Source of the DNA: Alphaproteobacteria bacterium
Lineage (GTDB): Bacteria; Pseudomonadota; Alphaproteobacteria; Caulobacterales; Parvularculaceae
Assembly: GCA_030426465.1 (NCBI GenBank)
Contig: JAUHYK010000009.1
Span: 19,066-83,065, forward strand
DNA length: 64,000 bases
Reading direction: 5' to 3'
The notes under the pieces were generated by a model. That model had not been told where the DNA came from and made no database searches. It saw only the letters and a list, made by a program, of their open reading frames with translations. This document shows, in pieces, positions 9,262 to 18,074 of this stretch (within the stretch, counting starts at the first letter, position 1; every line of letters starts with the position of its first letter). Made by a program: the position numbers and the translations under genes.

Positions 9262-9738
9262 ATGCGTATTCTCGCCCTATTGGCTGCAACGATACTATTT
9301 TGCTCTTCCTCATTGGCGCAGGAGAAGCAAGAATGGACACCGGAACAACAGGCGATTGTCGACCTGCTTAAGAACGGCCCGATGAATATCGAGACCGATT
9401 TCGAGAACTGGGAAGACAAGTTTCATGAAGAGTGGACGGTCTGGTTCGCCGGACACCCCTCGGTAAGGCAAAAACCTGAACATATGGAAAGCGTGCGCAA
9501 CTTTATCGGCCAAGGCGCTAAAGTCATTTCTTACACTGCGCAGTTCGCTGACATCACCGTGACCGGGAATACGGCGTTCGCGCGCTTCAATGCGACAGAA
9601 GAATTGCGCAATCCGGACGGCTCTCCGCGCACTGTTTATTATGCCGGCACGGACTATCTGATCAAAGTTGATGGTCAGTGGAAAATCAGAGCGACGACCG
9701 TCGCGTTTACGCCGCAGGACGAAGAAAGCGAAGAATAG
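9262..9738 (+). CDS. Exported SnoaL/NTF2-like protein
   Basis: This 158-residue protein has a short signal peptide (MRILALLAATILF...SLA, cut near residue 19) followed by an NTF2-like alpha+beta cone: helix WTPEQQAIVDLLKNG, FHEEWTVWFAGH, HMESVRNFIGQG and the strands TVTGNTAFARFNATEE and YLIKVDGQWKIRATTVAF. Such domains bind small ligands or serve as enzymes or immunity/scaffold domains; nothing in the sequence tells which. It is probably co-transcribed with the preceding exported protein. It ends four bases from the convergent gmk gene. Confidence 0.7.
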   Translation: MRILALLAATILFCSSSLAQEKQEWTPEQQAIVDLLKNGPMNIETDFENWEDKFHEEWTVWFAGHPSVRQKPEHMESVRNFIGQGAKVISYTAQFADITVTGNTAFARFNATEELRNPDGSPRTVYYAGTDYLIKVDGQWKIRATTVAFTPQDEESEE

Positions 9739-9742
9739 GCCC

Positions 9743-10387
9743 TCAACCCTCGCCGATCATCTCTTTGACGATGGCGGCGAGACCAACCTGACGGCGGCGT
9801 TTCAATCGTTCGGCGAAGAGGATGGAGCGTAGCAACTCTTCTGACTCATTCAGGTCGTAATTGACGATGACATAGTCATATTCGGCCCAGTGGGACATTT
9901 CGGCGTCGGCCTTGGCCATGCGTTTTTGTACGACGTCTTCTGGATCTTGCGCGCGCTGGCGCAAACGCCGCTCCAGTTCTTCGCGCGAGGGCGGCAGGAT
10001 GAAGACCTTGACCACGTCCTCGCCCGCGACCTCGTCCAGCTGTTGCGCACCCTGCCAGTCGATATCGAACAGAACATCCTTGCCCTGACGAAGCGTATCC
10101 TCAACGAGCGAGCGCGGCGTCCCGTAATAATGGCCGAAGACATTCGCCCATTCCATGAACTCGCCATTGTCGCGCATGCGTTTGAATTCGTCTTCTGAAA
10201 CGAAGAAATAATCCTTGCCATGCGCCTCCCCGGGGCGCCGCTGGCGCGTCGTGGCCGAGATCGACAAGACCATTTCGCCGTCCTTGGTCAAGAGCCGTTC
10301 CGCCAGCGTCGTTTTCCCGGCGCCCGACGGGCTCGACAGGATAAACATCAGGCCTCTGCGGGCCACTTTGAGGTCGCCGCCGATCAT
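9743..10387 (-). CDS. gmk: Guanylate kinase
   Basis: A 214-residue P-loop kinase converting GMP to GDP with ATP. The Walker A motif is SSPSGAGKTT (about residues 18-27); the GMP-binding region follows with SATTRQRRPGEAHGKDYFFVS and the conserved YYGTPRSLVE. A start at the internal MFILSSPSG would also give a nearly normal kinase; the longer start used here adds 13 residues. It ends the minus-strand run fabD-fabG-acpP-fabF-mltG-yicC-gmk and follows yicC by ten bases. Confidence 0.98.
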   Translation of the reverse strand: MIGGDLKVARRGLMFILSSPSGAGKTTLAERLLTKDGEMVLSISATTRQRRPGEAHGKDYFFVSEDEFKRMRDNGEFMEWANVFGHYYGTPRSLVEDTLRQGKDVLFDIDWQGAQQLDEVAGEDVVKVFILPPSREELERRLRQRAQDPEDVVQKRMAKADAEMSHWAEYDYVIVNYDLNESEELLRSILFAERLKRRRQVGLAAIVKEMIGEG

Positions 10388-10397
10388 CTCGTCTTCC

Positions 10398-11285
10398 CTA
10401 TTCGATATTCTGAACTTGCTCCCGGACCTGATCGATCACGCGCTTGAGGTCAAGGCCGATGCGCTTCAGCTCCATATCCTGCGCCTTGGAGCAGAGCGTA
10501 TTGGCCTCACGATTGAGCTCCTGGGTCAGAAAATCGAGATCCCGGCCCACAGGGCCCGATTTGGCCAGCAGCGCCCGGCCCGCGCCGACATGAGAGGAAA
10601 GCCGGTCCAGCTCCTCCCTGACATCGGCCTTGATGGCGAGCAGCGAGGCCTCCTGCGCGAGGCGATCCTCGGGCACGGCGCCCTCCAGCAGTTCCTTGAG
10701 CTGCGCGGATATGCGGTCGCGGATGGCGGCGGGCATGGCGGCGGCGTTCGCGGCGGCGGCGGCGGTCAATTTCTCGATGGTGTCGAATTGTCCCGCGAGC
10801 ACCTCGCCCATGGCGACACCTTCCTTGCGGCGCGCATCGGCAAGGCCGTCAAGCGCCTGCGCGAAGGACGCCATCAGCGCGGCGCAGAGCGCTTCGCGCG
10901 TCTCTTCGCTCATCTCATCTTCCGCCTGTTCGATAACGCCTCTGAGCGCCAGCAAACCTTCGGCCTGGGGCGGGGCGCATTCAATCCGCAAGCGGATTTT
11001 CTCGATCATGGCGACAGCGTTGTCGAGCATCGCCTCATTAATCGCGTAGCCGGCGTCCTGGCCGTCTTTGTTGAGAGTAAGCCCGATATTGAGCGTACCG
11101 CGCGCCAGTTTCTGTTTCGCGAGCTTGCGCATCTCAGGATCAAGCGCGTCAAATCCGGAGGGCAATCGCGCGCGCCATTCAAGGCCGCGCCCATTGACCG
11201 AACGCACTTCCCAGATATAGCGCCAGCCGTCATGAGCGCCTTCAATCCGGGCGAAGCCGGTCATGGAAGAAATATTTCCGGTCAA
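10398..11285 (-). CDS. YicC-family endoribonuclease-like protein
   Basis: A 295-residue protein with the YicC N-terminus (SSMTGFARIEG...YIWEVRSVNGRGLEWRARLP) and the DUF1732 C-terminus (SHVGAGRALLAKSGPVGRDLDFLTQELNREANTLCSKAQD). E. coli YicC is an endoribonuclease implicated in small-RNA turnover; the family is nearly always next to gmk, as here. The gene lies between mltG and gmk on the same strand with short gaps. Confidence 0.95.
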   Translation of the reverse strand: MTGNISSMTGFARIEGAHDGWRYIWEVRSVNGRGLEWRARLPSGFDALDPEMRKLAKQKLARGTLNIGLTLNKDGQDAGYAINEAMLDNAVAMIEKIRLRIECAPPQAEGLLALRGVIEQAEDEMSEETREALCAALMASFAQALDGLADARRKEGVAMGEVLAGQFDTIEKLTAAAAANAAAMPAAIRDRISAQLKELLEGAVPEDRLAQEASLLAIKADVREELDRLSSHVGAGRALLAKSGPVGRDLDFLTQELNREANTLCSKAQDMELKRIGLDLKRVIDQVREQVQNIE

Positions 11286-11326
11286 TTGCTTTCCTTTATG
11301 TGCGGCCCGGGTTTGGCCGCTCGTTG

Positions 11327-12379
11327 TTATTTTCCACCTTGGGCGGCGCGCTGGCGTTCAATGCTCCGCCATTTGGCGACATTGGCGTTGTGTTCACGCA
11401 AGGTCGGCGCAAACACATGCCCGCCGGTGCCATCGGCGACAAAAAAGAGATCGTCCGTATCCGCCGGATTGAGGACCGCTTCGATCGACGCCTTGCCCGG
11501 ATTGGCGATCGGCGTCGGCGGCAAACCGCGAATGACATAAGTATTATAAGGCGTTTCCCCGCGCAGCTCGCTCAGGCGCAAACCACGGCCAAGAGGCTCG
11601 CCCTGGGTCAGGCCATAGATGATCGTCGGATCGCTCTCGAGCCGCATCCCCTTTTTGAGGCGGTTTACAAAAACTGAAGCGATGCGCGGGCGCTCCTCAG
11701 CAACGCCGGTTTCCTTTTCAACGATGGAGGCGAGGATAATCGCCTCAGCCGGCGTCGAGAAAGGAAGCTCCATGGCGCGGTCATCCCAGATCGCATCAAG
11801 CAGCGCGTCCTGATCCTTCATCATTCGGCGCACAAGATTGTCGCGCGTCTCGCCGCGCGTGAACGCAAACGTTTCGGGCAACAGTTCGCCCTCGCCCGGC
11901 TCGATGGTCACTTCGCCTTCGAGCACATCGTTTTCGTTCAGCAATCGAATGATCTGCGCCGTGGTGCGCCCTTCCGGCGCCGTGAAATAATGCAGGATGC
12001 TTTTGCCTTCGCGGAGCTGATCGATGATCGCGATCACGCTTGACCGCGCGGGAATTTCATATTCCCCCGCCTTGATCTCGCTCTGCACGCCGCGAAGGCG
12101 CACCGCCGCGATAAAAATTTCAGGATGTTCGATAACGCCGGAATCTTCCAACTGGTGCGCAATGGTGGAAACGGCGCTCCCCGGCGGCAGGAGGACGATC
12201 GTGTTCTCGCGCGATGGGCCCGGCTTCACCGCCTCGCGATAACCGAGATACCCGCCAACCCCGAGCGCAATCGCCGCCAACAGGGCGAGCCCGCCGATAA
12301 AAAAGAGAAAGCTTTTCACCGCGCCCCCGCGCTGACTTGATCTGCGCTGGGCGCGCCTCGTTTGATCCTTACCTGACAT
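11327..12379 (-). CDS. mltG: Endolytic transglycosylase MltG
   Basis: A 350-residue membrane-anchored peptidoglycan lytic transglycosylase that cleaves nascent glycan strands. A basic cytoplasmic N-terminus (residues 1-22) precedes one transmembrane helix (SFLFFIGGLALLAAIALGVGG), a LysM-like region and the YceG catalytic domain. The catalytic Glu is in ASIVEKETG (about residue 219), and the family block GLPPTPIANPGKASIEA is intact. It lies between fabF and yicC. Confidence 0.97.
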   Translation of the reverse strand: MSGKDQTRRAQRRSSQRGGAVKSFLFFIGGLALLAAIALGVGGYLGYREAVKPGPSRENTIVLLPPGSAVSTIAHQLEDSGVIEHPEIFIAAVRLRGVQSEIKAGEYEIPARSSVIAIIDQLREGKSILHYFTAPEGRTTAQIIRLLNENDVLEGEVTIEPGEGELLPETFAFTRGETRDNLVRRMMKDQDALLDAIWDDRAMELPFSTPAEAIILASIVEKETGVAEERPRIASVFVNRLKKGMRLESDPTIIYGLTQGEPLGRGLRLSELRGETPYNTYVIRGLPPTPIANPGKASIEAVLNPADTDDLFFVADGTGGHVFAPTLREHNANVAKWRSIERQRAAQGGK

Positions 12380-12419
12380 CCCGCCTCCCGCCAGCTCCCG
12401 CTCGATTCATGAGGAGAGT

Positions 12420-13709
12420 TTAGCCGTCAACGCGCCGCATCACCAGAGAGGCGTTTGTGCCGCCAAAACCGAAGGAATTGGATAACGCCACGTTAATCGG
12501 CTTTTTTACGGCTTCTTTGGCGGCGAGATTGATAGGCGTCTCGACCGAAGGATTGTCGAGATTGAGGGTTGGCGGCGCTATTCCGTCACGCATGGCGAGG
12601 AGACAGAAAATTGCCTCCACCGCGCCGGCGGCCCCAAGCAGGTGTCCGATAGAGGATTTTGTGGACGACATGACAAGCCCGTCCGCCGCATCACCAAACA
12701 GGCGCTCGACCGCTTTCAGCTCAATTTCGTCACCCACCGGCGTCGAAGTGCCGTGGGCGTTTACATAATCGATGTCTTTCGGCTGCAGCCCTGCGCGTTT
12801 CAGCGCCATTTCCATGGAGCGGAAGCCGCCATTGCCGTCCTCGGCCGGCGACGTGATGTGATAGGCGTCGCCCGAAAGACCATAGCCGATAATCTCGCCA
12901 TAGATCTTCGCGCCGCGCGCTTTGGCCTTTTCATATTCCTCAAGCATGACGAAGCCGGAGCCCTCGCCCATGAGGAAGCCGTCGCGGTCCTTGTCATAAG
13001 GACGTGACGCTTTTTCCGGCGTGTCATTGAAATGGGTTGTCAGCGCCTTGCATGACGAGAAGCCTGCAATGCCGATGGGACAGATCGCGGCTTCAGCGCC
13101 GCCGGCCAGCATCGCATCCGCATCGCCGAGCGCGATCAGCCGCGCCGCATCGCCAATCGCATGAGCGCCTGACGAACACGCCGTCACCACCGCATGGTTC
13201 GGGCCCTTCATGCCGAGTTTGATCGACACTTGACCCGATACGAGATTGATCAGGTTGCCGGTGATGAAGAAAGGCGACACCCGGCGCGGGCCTTTGTTGT
13301 TCAGGACCAGCACTTCATCTTCAATGCCGGAAAGACCGCCAATGCCGGAGCCGGTCATGACGCCGGCGCGTTCGCGTTCTTCTTCGTTTTTGAATTCCAG
13401 CCCGGAATCCTTGAACGCCATTTGCGCAGCGGCCATGCCGAACACAATGAACGGATTCATGCGGCGCTGTTCGCGCGGCTCGACCCATTCGTCAGCGTTA
13501 AAGGCCGCGTCGCCGGCTTTGTCGCCGCCGCGGGTTCCATCGGTTAACGGAACGGACGCTGCAATCCGGCAGGGAAGGTTCGAGGCGTCGAACTGTTCAA
13601 TAGGTCCGGCGCCGCTCTCACCATTGATGAGACGACGCCATACGGGATCAAGCCCCGCCCCGAGCGGCGTGACCAATCCCATTCCTGTAACGACAACGCG
13701 GCGCATCAT
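12420..13709 (-). CDS. fabF: 3-oxoacyl-ACP synthase II
   Basis: A 429-residue KAS II enzyme that elongates acyl-ACP with malonyl-ACP in fatty acid synthesis. The Cys-His-His triad is visible: VVTACSSGAHAIGDA (Cys near 175), NAHGTSTPVGD (His near 317) and SIGHLLGAAGA (His near 354), with the C-terminal SNSFGFGGTNASL glycine loop. Two adjacent ATG codons open the gene; either may be used. It follows acpP, as in most Proteobacteria. Confidence 0.98.
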   Translation of the reverse strand: MMRRVVVTGMGLVTPLGAGLDPVWRRLINGESGAGPIEQFDASNLPCRIAASVPLTDGTRGGDKAGDAAFNADEWVEPREQRRMNPFIVFGMAAAQMAFKDSGLEFKNEEERERAGVMTGSGIGGLSGIEDEVLVLNNKGPRRVSPFFITGNLINLVSGQVSIKLGMKGPNHAVVTACSSGAHAIGDAARLIALGDADAMLAGGAEAAICPIGIAGFSSCKALTTHFNDTPEKASRPYDKDRDGFLMGEGSGFVMLEEYEKAKARGAKIYGEIIGYGLSGDAYHITSPAEDGNGGFRSMEMALKRAGLQPKDIDYVNAHGTSTPVGDEIELKAVERLFGDAADGLVMSSTKSSIGHLLGAAGAVEAIFCLLAMRDGIAPPTLNLDNPSVETPINLAAKEAVKKPINVALSNSFGFGGTNASLVMRRVDG

Positions 13710-13846
13710 GACCTACTCCGGACTTGGAAACCCGACAGGCCTTTGCGCTGATATTGGCTGACGCCGATGCGGTTTTCTTCAAAACCCTTCAACGGCGCCG
13801 CCAGGCGAAACGGCCCTGTCGGCTCGTTATCGGGAAGAACAGCCGA

Positions 13847-14083
13847 CTAGGACTTTTGTTCTTCGATAAATTTGATGGCGTCGCCGACCGTCTGGATGGT
13901 CTCGGCGGCGTCATCAGGAATCTCAACATCGAATTCTTCTTCGAACGCCATCACGAGTTCGACAATATCAAGACTGTCGGCGCCGAGATCATCGATGAAG
14001 CTCGCCTTTGGTTCGACTTTGGCGGCATCCACATCAAGATGTTCGACAACAATTTTCTTCACGCGTTCTGCAAGATCAGACAT
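13847..14083 (-). CDS. acpP: Acyl carrier protein
   Basis: A very acidic 78-residue protein with the phosphopantetheine attachment site [18 protein letters not shown]; the modified Ser is in the DSL motif at about residue 37. It carries growing acyl chains as thioesters. It lies between fabG and fabF in the fab cluster, with comfortable intergenic spaces on both sides, as expected for a gene with its own strong promoter. Confidence 0.99.
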   Translation of the reverse strand: MSDLAERVKKIVVEHLDVDAAKVEPKASFIDDLGADSLDIVELVMAFEEEFDVEIPDDAAETIQTVGDAIKFIEEQKS

Positions 14084-14256
14084 TCAACGCTCCTTGGTAA
14101 AAACGGTTATTTACGATTTTCAGATAAAACCTGAAAGGTGGTTTGTCAGCAGGTGTTAAACGGCGCCGCCTCTTGAGCGGGTTCGGGGGCGCAATTACGG
14201 CATATTGCAGATTGTTGCAACGCCAAAACCGCCGCAGCCGAGGTCATTTTCCTGAC

Positions 14257-14994
14257 TTATAACATCGCCATGCCGCCATTGACATGCAAAGTCTGGCCAG
14301 TGACGTAGCGCGCCTCGGCTGAGGAGAGATAGACCGCAGCCGCAGCAATATCCTCAGGGGCGCCCATGGCGCCTGCGGGAATCTTGCCGAGAATCGCTTC
14401 TTTCTGCTGGTCATTCAGGGCGTCGGTCATGGCCGTAGCGATGAAACCCGGCGCGATGCAATTGACGGTGACATTGCGGCTCGCGACTTCCTGCGCCAGC
14501 GATTTCGACATGCCGATCATGCCTGCCTTGGAGGCGGCGTAATTCGCCTGTCCGGCGTTTCCGGTGACACCGACGACAGAAGCCACACCGATGATCCGCC
14601 CGAAGCGCTGCTTCGTCATGCCGCGCAAGGATGCTTTCGCCAGATGGAAATAAGCCGTGAGATTGATCTTGATGACCTCATCCCACATTGCGGGCTTCAT
14701 CATCATCATCAGGGTGTCGCGCGTAACGCCTGCGTTCGAGACAACAATGTCGAGCCCGTCCATGGCTTCTGAAGCGGTTTTCGGCAATGCATCCACCGCA
14801 TCGAGATCGGACAGATTGCACGGCGTCACATGAACGCGCTCTTTTAAATCGCTCGCAAGCGCTTCCAGTTTTTCCGCGCGGGTGCCGGAGATGGCGACGC
14901 TTGCGCCTTGTGCGTGCAGCGCTCGCGCAACCGCTTCGCCGATGCCGCCCGTGGCGCCAGTGACAAGCGCTCGCTTGCCCGAAAGATCAAACAT
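14257..14994 (-). CDS. fabG: 3-oxoacyl-ACP reductase
   Basis: A 245-residue short-chain dehydrogenase that reduces 3-oxoacyl-ACP with NADPH. The nucleotide-binding glycine motif is TGATGGIGEAVA (residues 13-24), NAG is at 87-89, and the Ser-Tyr-Lys catalytic set is seen in GVASVVGVTGNAGQANYAASKAG, shown here as GVASVV and NYAASKAG. The C-terminus YVTGQTLHVNGGMAML is standard. It is 36 bases downstream of fabD. Confidence 0.98.
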   Translation of the reverse strand: MFDLSGKRALVTGATGGIGEAVARALHAQGASVAISGTRAEKLEALASDLKERVHVTPCNLSDLDAVDALPKTASEAMDGLDIVVSNAGVTRDTLMMMMKPAMWDEVIKINLTAYFHLAKASLRGMTKQRFGRIIGVASVVGVTGNAGQANYAASKAGMIGMSKSLAQEVASRNVTVNCIAPGFIATAMTDALNDQQKEAILGKIPAGAMGAPEDIAAAAVYLSSAEARYVTGQTLHVNGGMAML

Positions 14995-15030
14995 TCCGCA
15001 TCCTTTCTTTTGATTACGGAGAACTTCGCC

Positions 15031-15966
15031 TTACGCCTTTACAAAGGCTTCGATATCGCCCGGCTCGCTCACATTGAGGCTCTGCACATCCCGGTTGATG
15101 CGCTTGATGAGGCCGGAAAGCACCTTGCCAGAACCGACTTCGATAAACAGCTCGCAACCTTCGGCGGTCATGTGATTGACGCTTTCGGTCCAGCGCACCC
15201 GGCCCGTCACCTGTTTCACAAGGAGGTCGCGGATCGACGCCGGGTTGGCGACGTCTTTGGCCGTGACATTGGCGACGAGCGTTGTCGCGGGCGCAACAAT
15301 TTTCACTTCCGCCAGCGCTTCCTTCATCCGTTCAGCGGCAGGCGCCATCAGCGATGAATGAAACGGCGCGGATACGGGCAGGAGTTTGGCGATCTTGGCG
15401 CCGAATTCCTTGGCGCCGGCGCAAACGGCTTCGACGCGCGCTTTCTCTCCGGAAATCACGACCTGGCCCGGCGCGTTGTCATTGGCGATTTCGCAGACGC
15501 CGTCGCCCTTGGCGGCATCGATGGCTTTTTGCGCAGCTTCCATGTCGACGCCGATCAGCGCCGCCATGGCGCCCTCGCCCACCGGAACGGCGGCCTGCAT
15601 CGCCTCGCCGCGGATGCGCAACAGCTTCGCCGTGTCTGCAAGGCTGATGGATCGCGCCGCACACAAAGCTGAATATTCTCCGAGGGAATGACCGGCGACG
15701 AACATGGCGTTGGAAATGTCCGCGTCAGCTTCCGCTTCAAGCACCCGCATGGCGGCGATCGAATGCGCCATCAAGGCTGGCTGCGTATTCGCCGTCAGCG
15801 TCAACTCTTCCATGGGGCCTTCGCGCATCAGTTTTGACAGCTTCTGACCGAGCGCCTCGTCCACTTCTTCAAAGACTTCGCGCGCAACCGGAAACGCGTC
15901 GGCGAGGCTCGCACCCATCCCTACACTCTGGCTACCTTGTCCCGGAAAGACGAAAGCTCGCGTCAT
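15031..15966 (-). CDS. fabD: Malonyl-CoA:ACP transacylase
   Basis: A 311-residue acyltransferase loading malonyl groups on ACP. The nucleophile elbow is GHSLGEYSALCA (Ser near residue 92); the catalytic His is in VSAPFHSSLM (about residue 201); and the N-terminal FVFPGQGSQSVGM is the family signature. It is the first gene of the fab cluster; its promoter must lie in the 240-base stretch that also holds an intergenic palindromic repeat and the divergent glycosyltransferase start. Confidence 0.98.
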   Translation of the reverse strand: MTRAFVFPGQGSQSVGMGASLADAFPVAREVFEEVDEALGQKLSKLMREGPMEELTLTANTQPALMAHSIAAMRVLEAEADADISNAMFVAGHSLGEYSALCAARSISLADTAKLLRIRGEAMQAAVPVGEGAMAALIGVDMEAAQKAIDAAKGDGVCEIANDNAPGQVVISGEKARVEAVCAGAKEFGAKIAKLLPVSAPFHSSLMAPAAERMKEALAEVKIVAPATTLVANVTAKDVANPASIRDLLVKQVTGRVRWTESVNHMTAEGCELFIEVGSGKVLSGLIKRINRDVQSLNVSEPGDIEAFVKA

Positions 15967-16045
15967 CGCGGCCCAGCTCCTTGGTTAATTACTGAGCTCG
16001 CGGACATAGCGACGCTGGCCCGCAAGGGCAAGGTAGCGAAGCGCT

Positions 16046-16175
16046 TCTCCTCCCCTGTTTACGGGGGAGGTGTCGAGCGCAGCGAGACGGAGGGGGCTTT
16101 TTTAAGGCAAACGCCCCCATCGCCCAGCCGCATCAATAAGATGCGGCTGGACACTTCCCCCGCAAACGGGGGAAG
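16046..16175. repeat. Intergenic palindromic repeat element (REP-like, about 130 bp)
   Basis: The segment consists of nested inverted repeats. The outer arms are related: CTTCTCCTCCCCTGTTTACG near 16044 and, inverted, the GTGTCCAGCC-flanked CTTCCCCCGTTTGCGGGGG near 16150-16175 (read on the minus strand). Each arm is itself a hairpin around GTTTACGGGGG or GCAAACGGGGG. Between them are GGGGGC/GCCCCC and a perfect 11-bp hairpin CCAGCCGCATC/GATGCGGCTGG with a five-base loop (16124-16150). The accompanying GTGTCGAGCGCAGCGAGACG and GGAGGGGGC motifs are typical of repeated intergenic elements in Alphaproteobacteria. It lies between the divergent fabD and glycosyltransferase genes. Confidence 0.75.
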
Positions 16176-16205
16176 AAAGGTGCAAACCGCCAAGATTGAG
16201 CAAGC

Positions 16206-17234
16206 ATGAGTAAAGCGCCGATCCGCATCGCCAATATTGCCGAGACGCCTGACCCGGACTGGGCCTGGATCCGGGACTTGATGCCCGCCGATTTTGAGGT
16301 CGCCGGGCGCAAGCTCGAATGGACCGGCTATTCCATGGCCCAACAGGGGAGCGATCCGCGGTTTCGCGCCCGCTGGCGCGGCGCACGGATGCTGGCCCGT
16401 GATTGCGTTCGAAATCCCTATGACCTGATTGTCAGCCACGGCCCCTGGATCACCGCCTGGACCGAGTGGGTCGCGGGCGCAAAAAAGAACGGCGCGAAAC
16501 ACCTCGCCTTCTCCTTCAACTTCACCGATCTGCCCACCGGACCGCGCAAGGCGATTATGAAGAAGGCGTTCAGGCAGACAGATGGTTTCGCGGTTTTTAC
16601 CGATGCAGAACAAGGGCTTTACGCCGATTATTTCGGGATTGATCGAGCCAAATTCTGGCGCGCACCATGGGGCGTCGCCCCGCCTTTGGCCGGACCTCAA
16701 CCAAAAACCATCGAAGGGGACTACTTCGCCGCCCTCGGCGGTGAGGCGCGGGACTATGCGGTGCTGTGCGAGGCGGCCCGGGCCCTGCCCGAGACCCGTT
16801 TTGTCGCCGTCGCCCGGCCCCATAACTTCGAGGGGCTGAACCCTCCAGAAAATCTCGAGGTCCGCTTCAACCTGCCCTTTGAGGAGGCCTGGGGGATCGT
16901 CCAGCACGCCAAGGCGGCCCTCGTCCCTTTGCGCTCACGGGAAACCCCGTGCGGGCTTGTGACCCTTGTGGGGGCCATGCATCTCGGCAAGGCCCAGATC
17001 GTCACCGACGCGGCCGGGGCCGCCGATTACCTGCATGACGGCGAAACCGGGCTTCTGGTTCCCGCCGGCGACGCCTCCGCCCTCGCCGCCGCTGTCACCC
17101 GTATTGAGGCCGATCCGGCGCTGGCGGCCCGTCTGGGAGAGGCCGCCAAGGACTTCGCCGAGGCCCGGTGCAGCGAGGCCCGGACAGTCGACTTTTTTCA
17201 GAGCGTTCTTACCCGCTGGTTTGGCGAGAAATAG
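16206..17234 (+). CDS. Glycosyltransferase (GT-B fold, GT4-like)
   Basis: A 342-residue protein with a GT-B C-terminal half: VPLRSRETPCGLVTLVGAMHLGKAQIVTDAAGAADY resembles the GT4 E-x7-E nucleotide-sugar binding region (here RETPCGLVTLVGA), followed by LHDGETGLLVPAGDASALAAAV, the standard end of GT4 enzymes. The N-terminal half has VSHGPWITAWTEWVAGAKK. It has no membrane segment, so acts in the cytoplasm or at the inner face of the membrane. Acceptor and donor are unknown. It stands alone between the repeat element and the ribosomal protein operon. Confidence 0.85.
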   Translation: MSKAPIRIANIAETPDPDWAWIRDLMPADFEVAGRKLEWTGYSMAQQGSDPRFRARWRGARMLARDCVRNPYDLIVSHGPWITAWTEWVAGAKKNGAKHLAFSFNFTDLPTGPRKAIMKKAFRQTDGFAVFTDAEQGLYADYFGIDRAKFWRAPWGVAPPLAGPQPKTIEGDYFAALGGEARDYAVLCEAARALPETRFVAVARPHNFEGLNPPENLEVRFNLPFEEAWGIVQHAKAALVPLRSRETPCGLVTLVGAMHLGKAQIVTDAAGAADYLHDGETGLLVPAGDASALAAAVTRIEADPALAARLGEAAKDFAEARCSEARTVDFFQSVLTRWFGEK

Positions 17235-17418
17235 CGGGTTTCGCGCTTGCAATAGGCCGCTCACTCCGCTATCTCCCGCGCCTTCACGAGCGATGGTCAT
17301 GGGCGCTCGCCCCGATCGGGCGGGTTCAAGGGATGGTCCCTTAGCTTCATGAGCCACAGGCGTTCCGGATCGCCAGCAGATCCGAACAGTCTCCGTCGCC
17401 CTATAAGGAGCTGGCTAC

Positions 17419-17826
17419 ATGCCGCTATACGAACACATCTTTATTGCGCGTCAGGATATCTCGCCCGCGCAGGTCGAGGGCCTGACCGAAACGCTCACCA
17501 AAGTCGTCACAGACCTCGGTGGCAAGATCGCAAAGTCCGAATATTGGGGCCTTCGCAATCTCCAGTACAAGATCAAGAAAAACCGCAAAGGCCATTACAG
17601 CCTTTTCAACATCGAAGCGCCGGCCGAAGCGATCTTCGAACTTGAGCGCCAGGAAAAGCTCAATGACGACGTTCTGCGCGCCCTGACCGTGCGCGTTGAA
17701 GAGCACAATGAAGAGCCGTCCCCAGTGCTGTCGCGCCGTGACCGTAATGATCGCGGCGACCGTGGCGATCGTGATCGCGGCGACCGTCGCGACCGCGGCG
17801 ATCGTGACCGCGGCGACCGCCGGTAA
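17419..17826 (+). CDS. rpsF: 30S ribosomal protein bS6
   Basis: A 135-residue S6: the conserved start [15 protein letters not shown] and [27 protein letters not shown] are present, and the core ends near residue 103. The last 30 or so residues are a low-complexity run of Gly-Asp-Arg units ([15 protein letters not shown]...), encoded by imperfect DNA repeats at 17749-17823. S6 binds S18 on the platform of the small subunit. An AAGGAG lies upstream of the ATG. First gene of rpsF-rpsR-rplI. Confidence 0.98.
   Translation: MPLYEHIFIARQDISPAQVEGLTETLTKVVTDLGGKIAKSEYWGLRNLQYKIKKNRKGHYSLFNIEAPAEAIFELERQEKLNDDVLRALTVRVEEHNEEPSPVLSRRDRNDRGDRGDRDRGDRRDRGDRDRGDRR
17749..17823 (+). repeat. Imperfect tandem repeats encoding Gly-Asp-Arg units at the rpsF 3' end
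   Basis: Units of the form CGCGGCGACCGT / GGCGATCGTGAC recur in phase and encode alternating GDR and RDR triplets. Such charged tails on S6 vary greatly between related alphaproteobacteria, which fits slippage at the repeats. Confidence 0.7.
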
Positions 17827-17844
17827 TCAGGAAAGGGATCAATC

Positions 17845-18069
17845 ATGGCTAAACCATTTTTCCGCCGCCGCAAAACCTGTCCGTTCTCCAGCGATAACTC
17901 GCCGGCGATCGACTACAAGGATCCGAAACTGCTTCAGCGTTTTGTTTCCGAACGCGGCAAGATCGTTCCGTCGCGGATTTCCGCCGTCTCTCACAAGAAG
18001 CAGCGTGAACTCGCGCGCGCCATCAAGCGCGCCCGTTTCCTTGCGCTTCTTCCCTACGTATCGGAGTAA
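17845..18069 (+). CDS. rpsR: 30S ribosomal protein bS18
   Basis: A 74-residue basic protein of standard length: [41 protein letters not shown] and the C-terminal [21 protein letters not shown] are all conserved S18 elements. It partners S6 in the 30S platform. It lies 18 bases after rpsF and five before rplI. Confidence 0.99.
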   Translation: MAKPFFRRRKTCPFSSDNSPAIDYKDPKLLQRFVSERGKIVPSRISAVSHKKQRELARAIKRARFLALLPYVSE

Positions 18070-18074
18070 GCACG

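Noticed and set aside
10215-11540. 441-codon plus-strand frame opposite gmk, yicC and mltG
   Set aside because: It spans three well-recognised genes in antisense and has no domain similarity.
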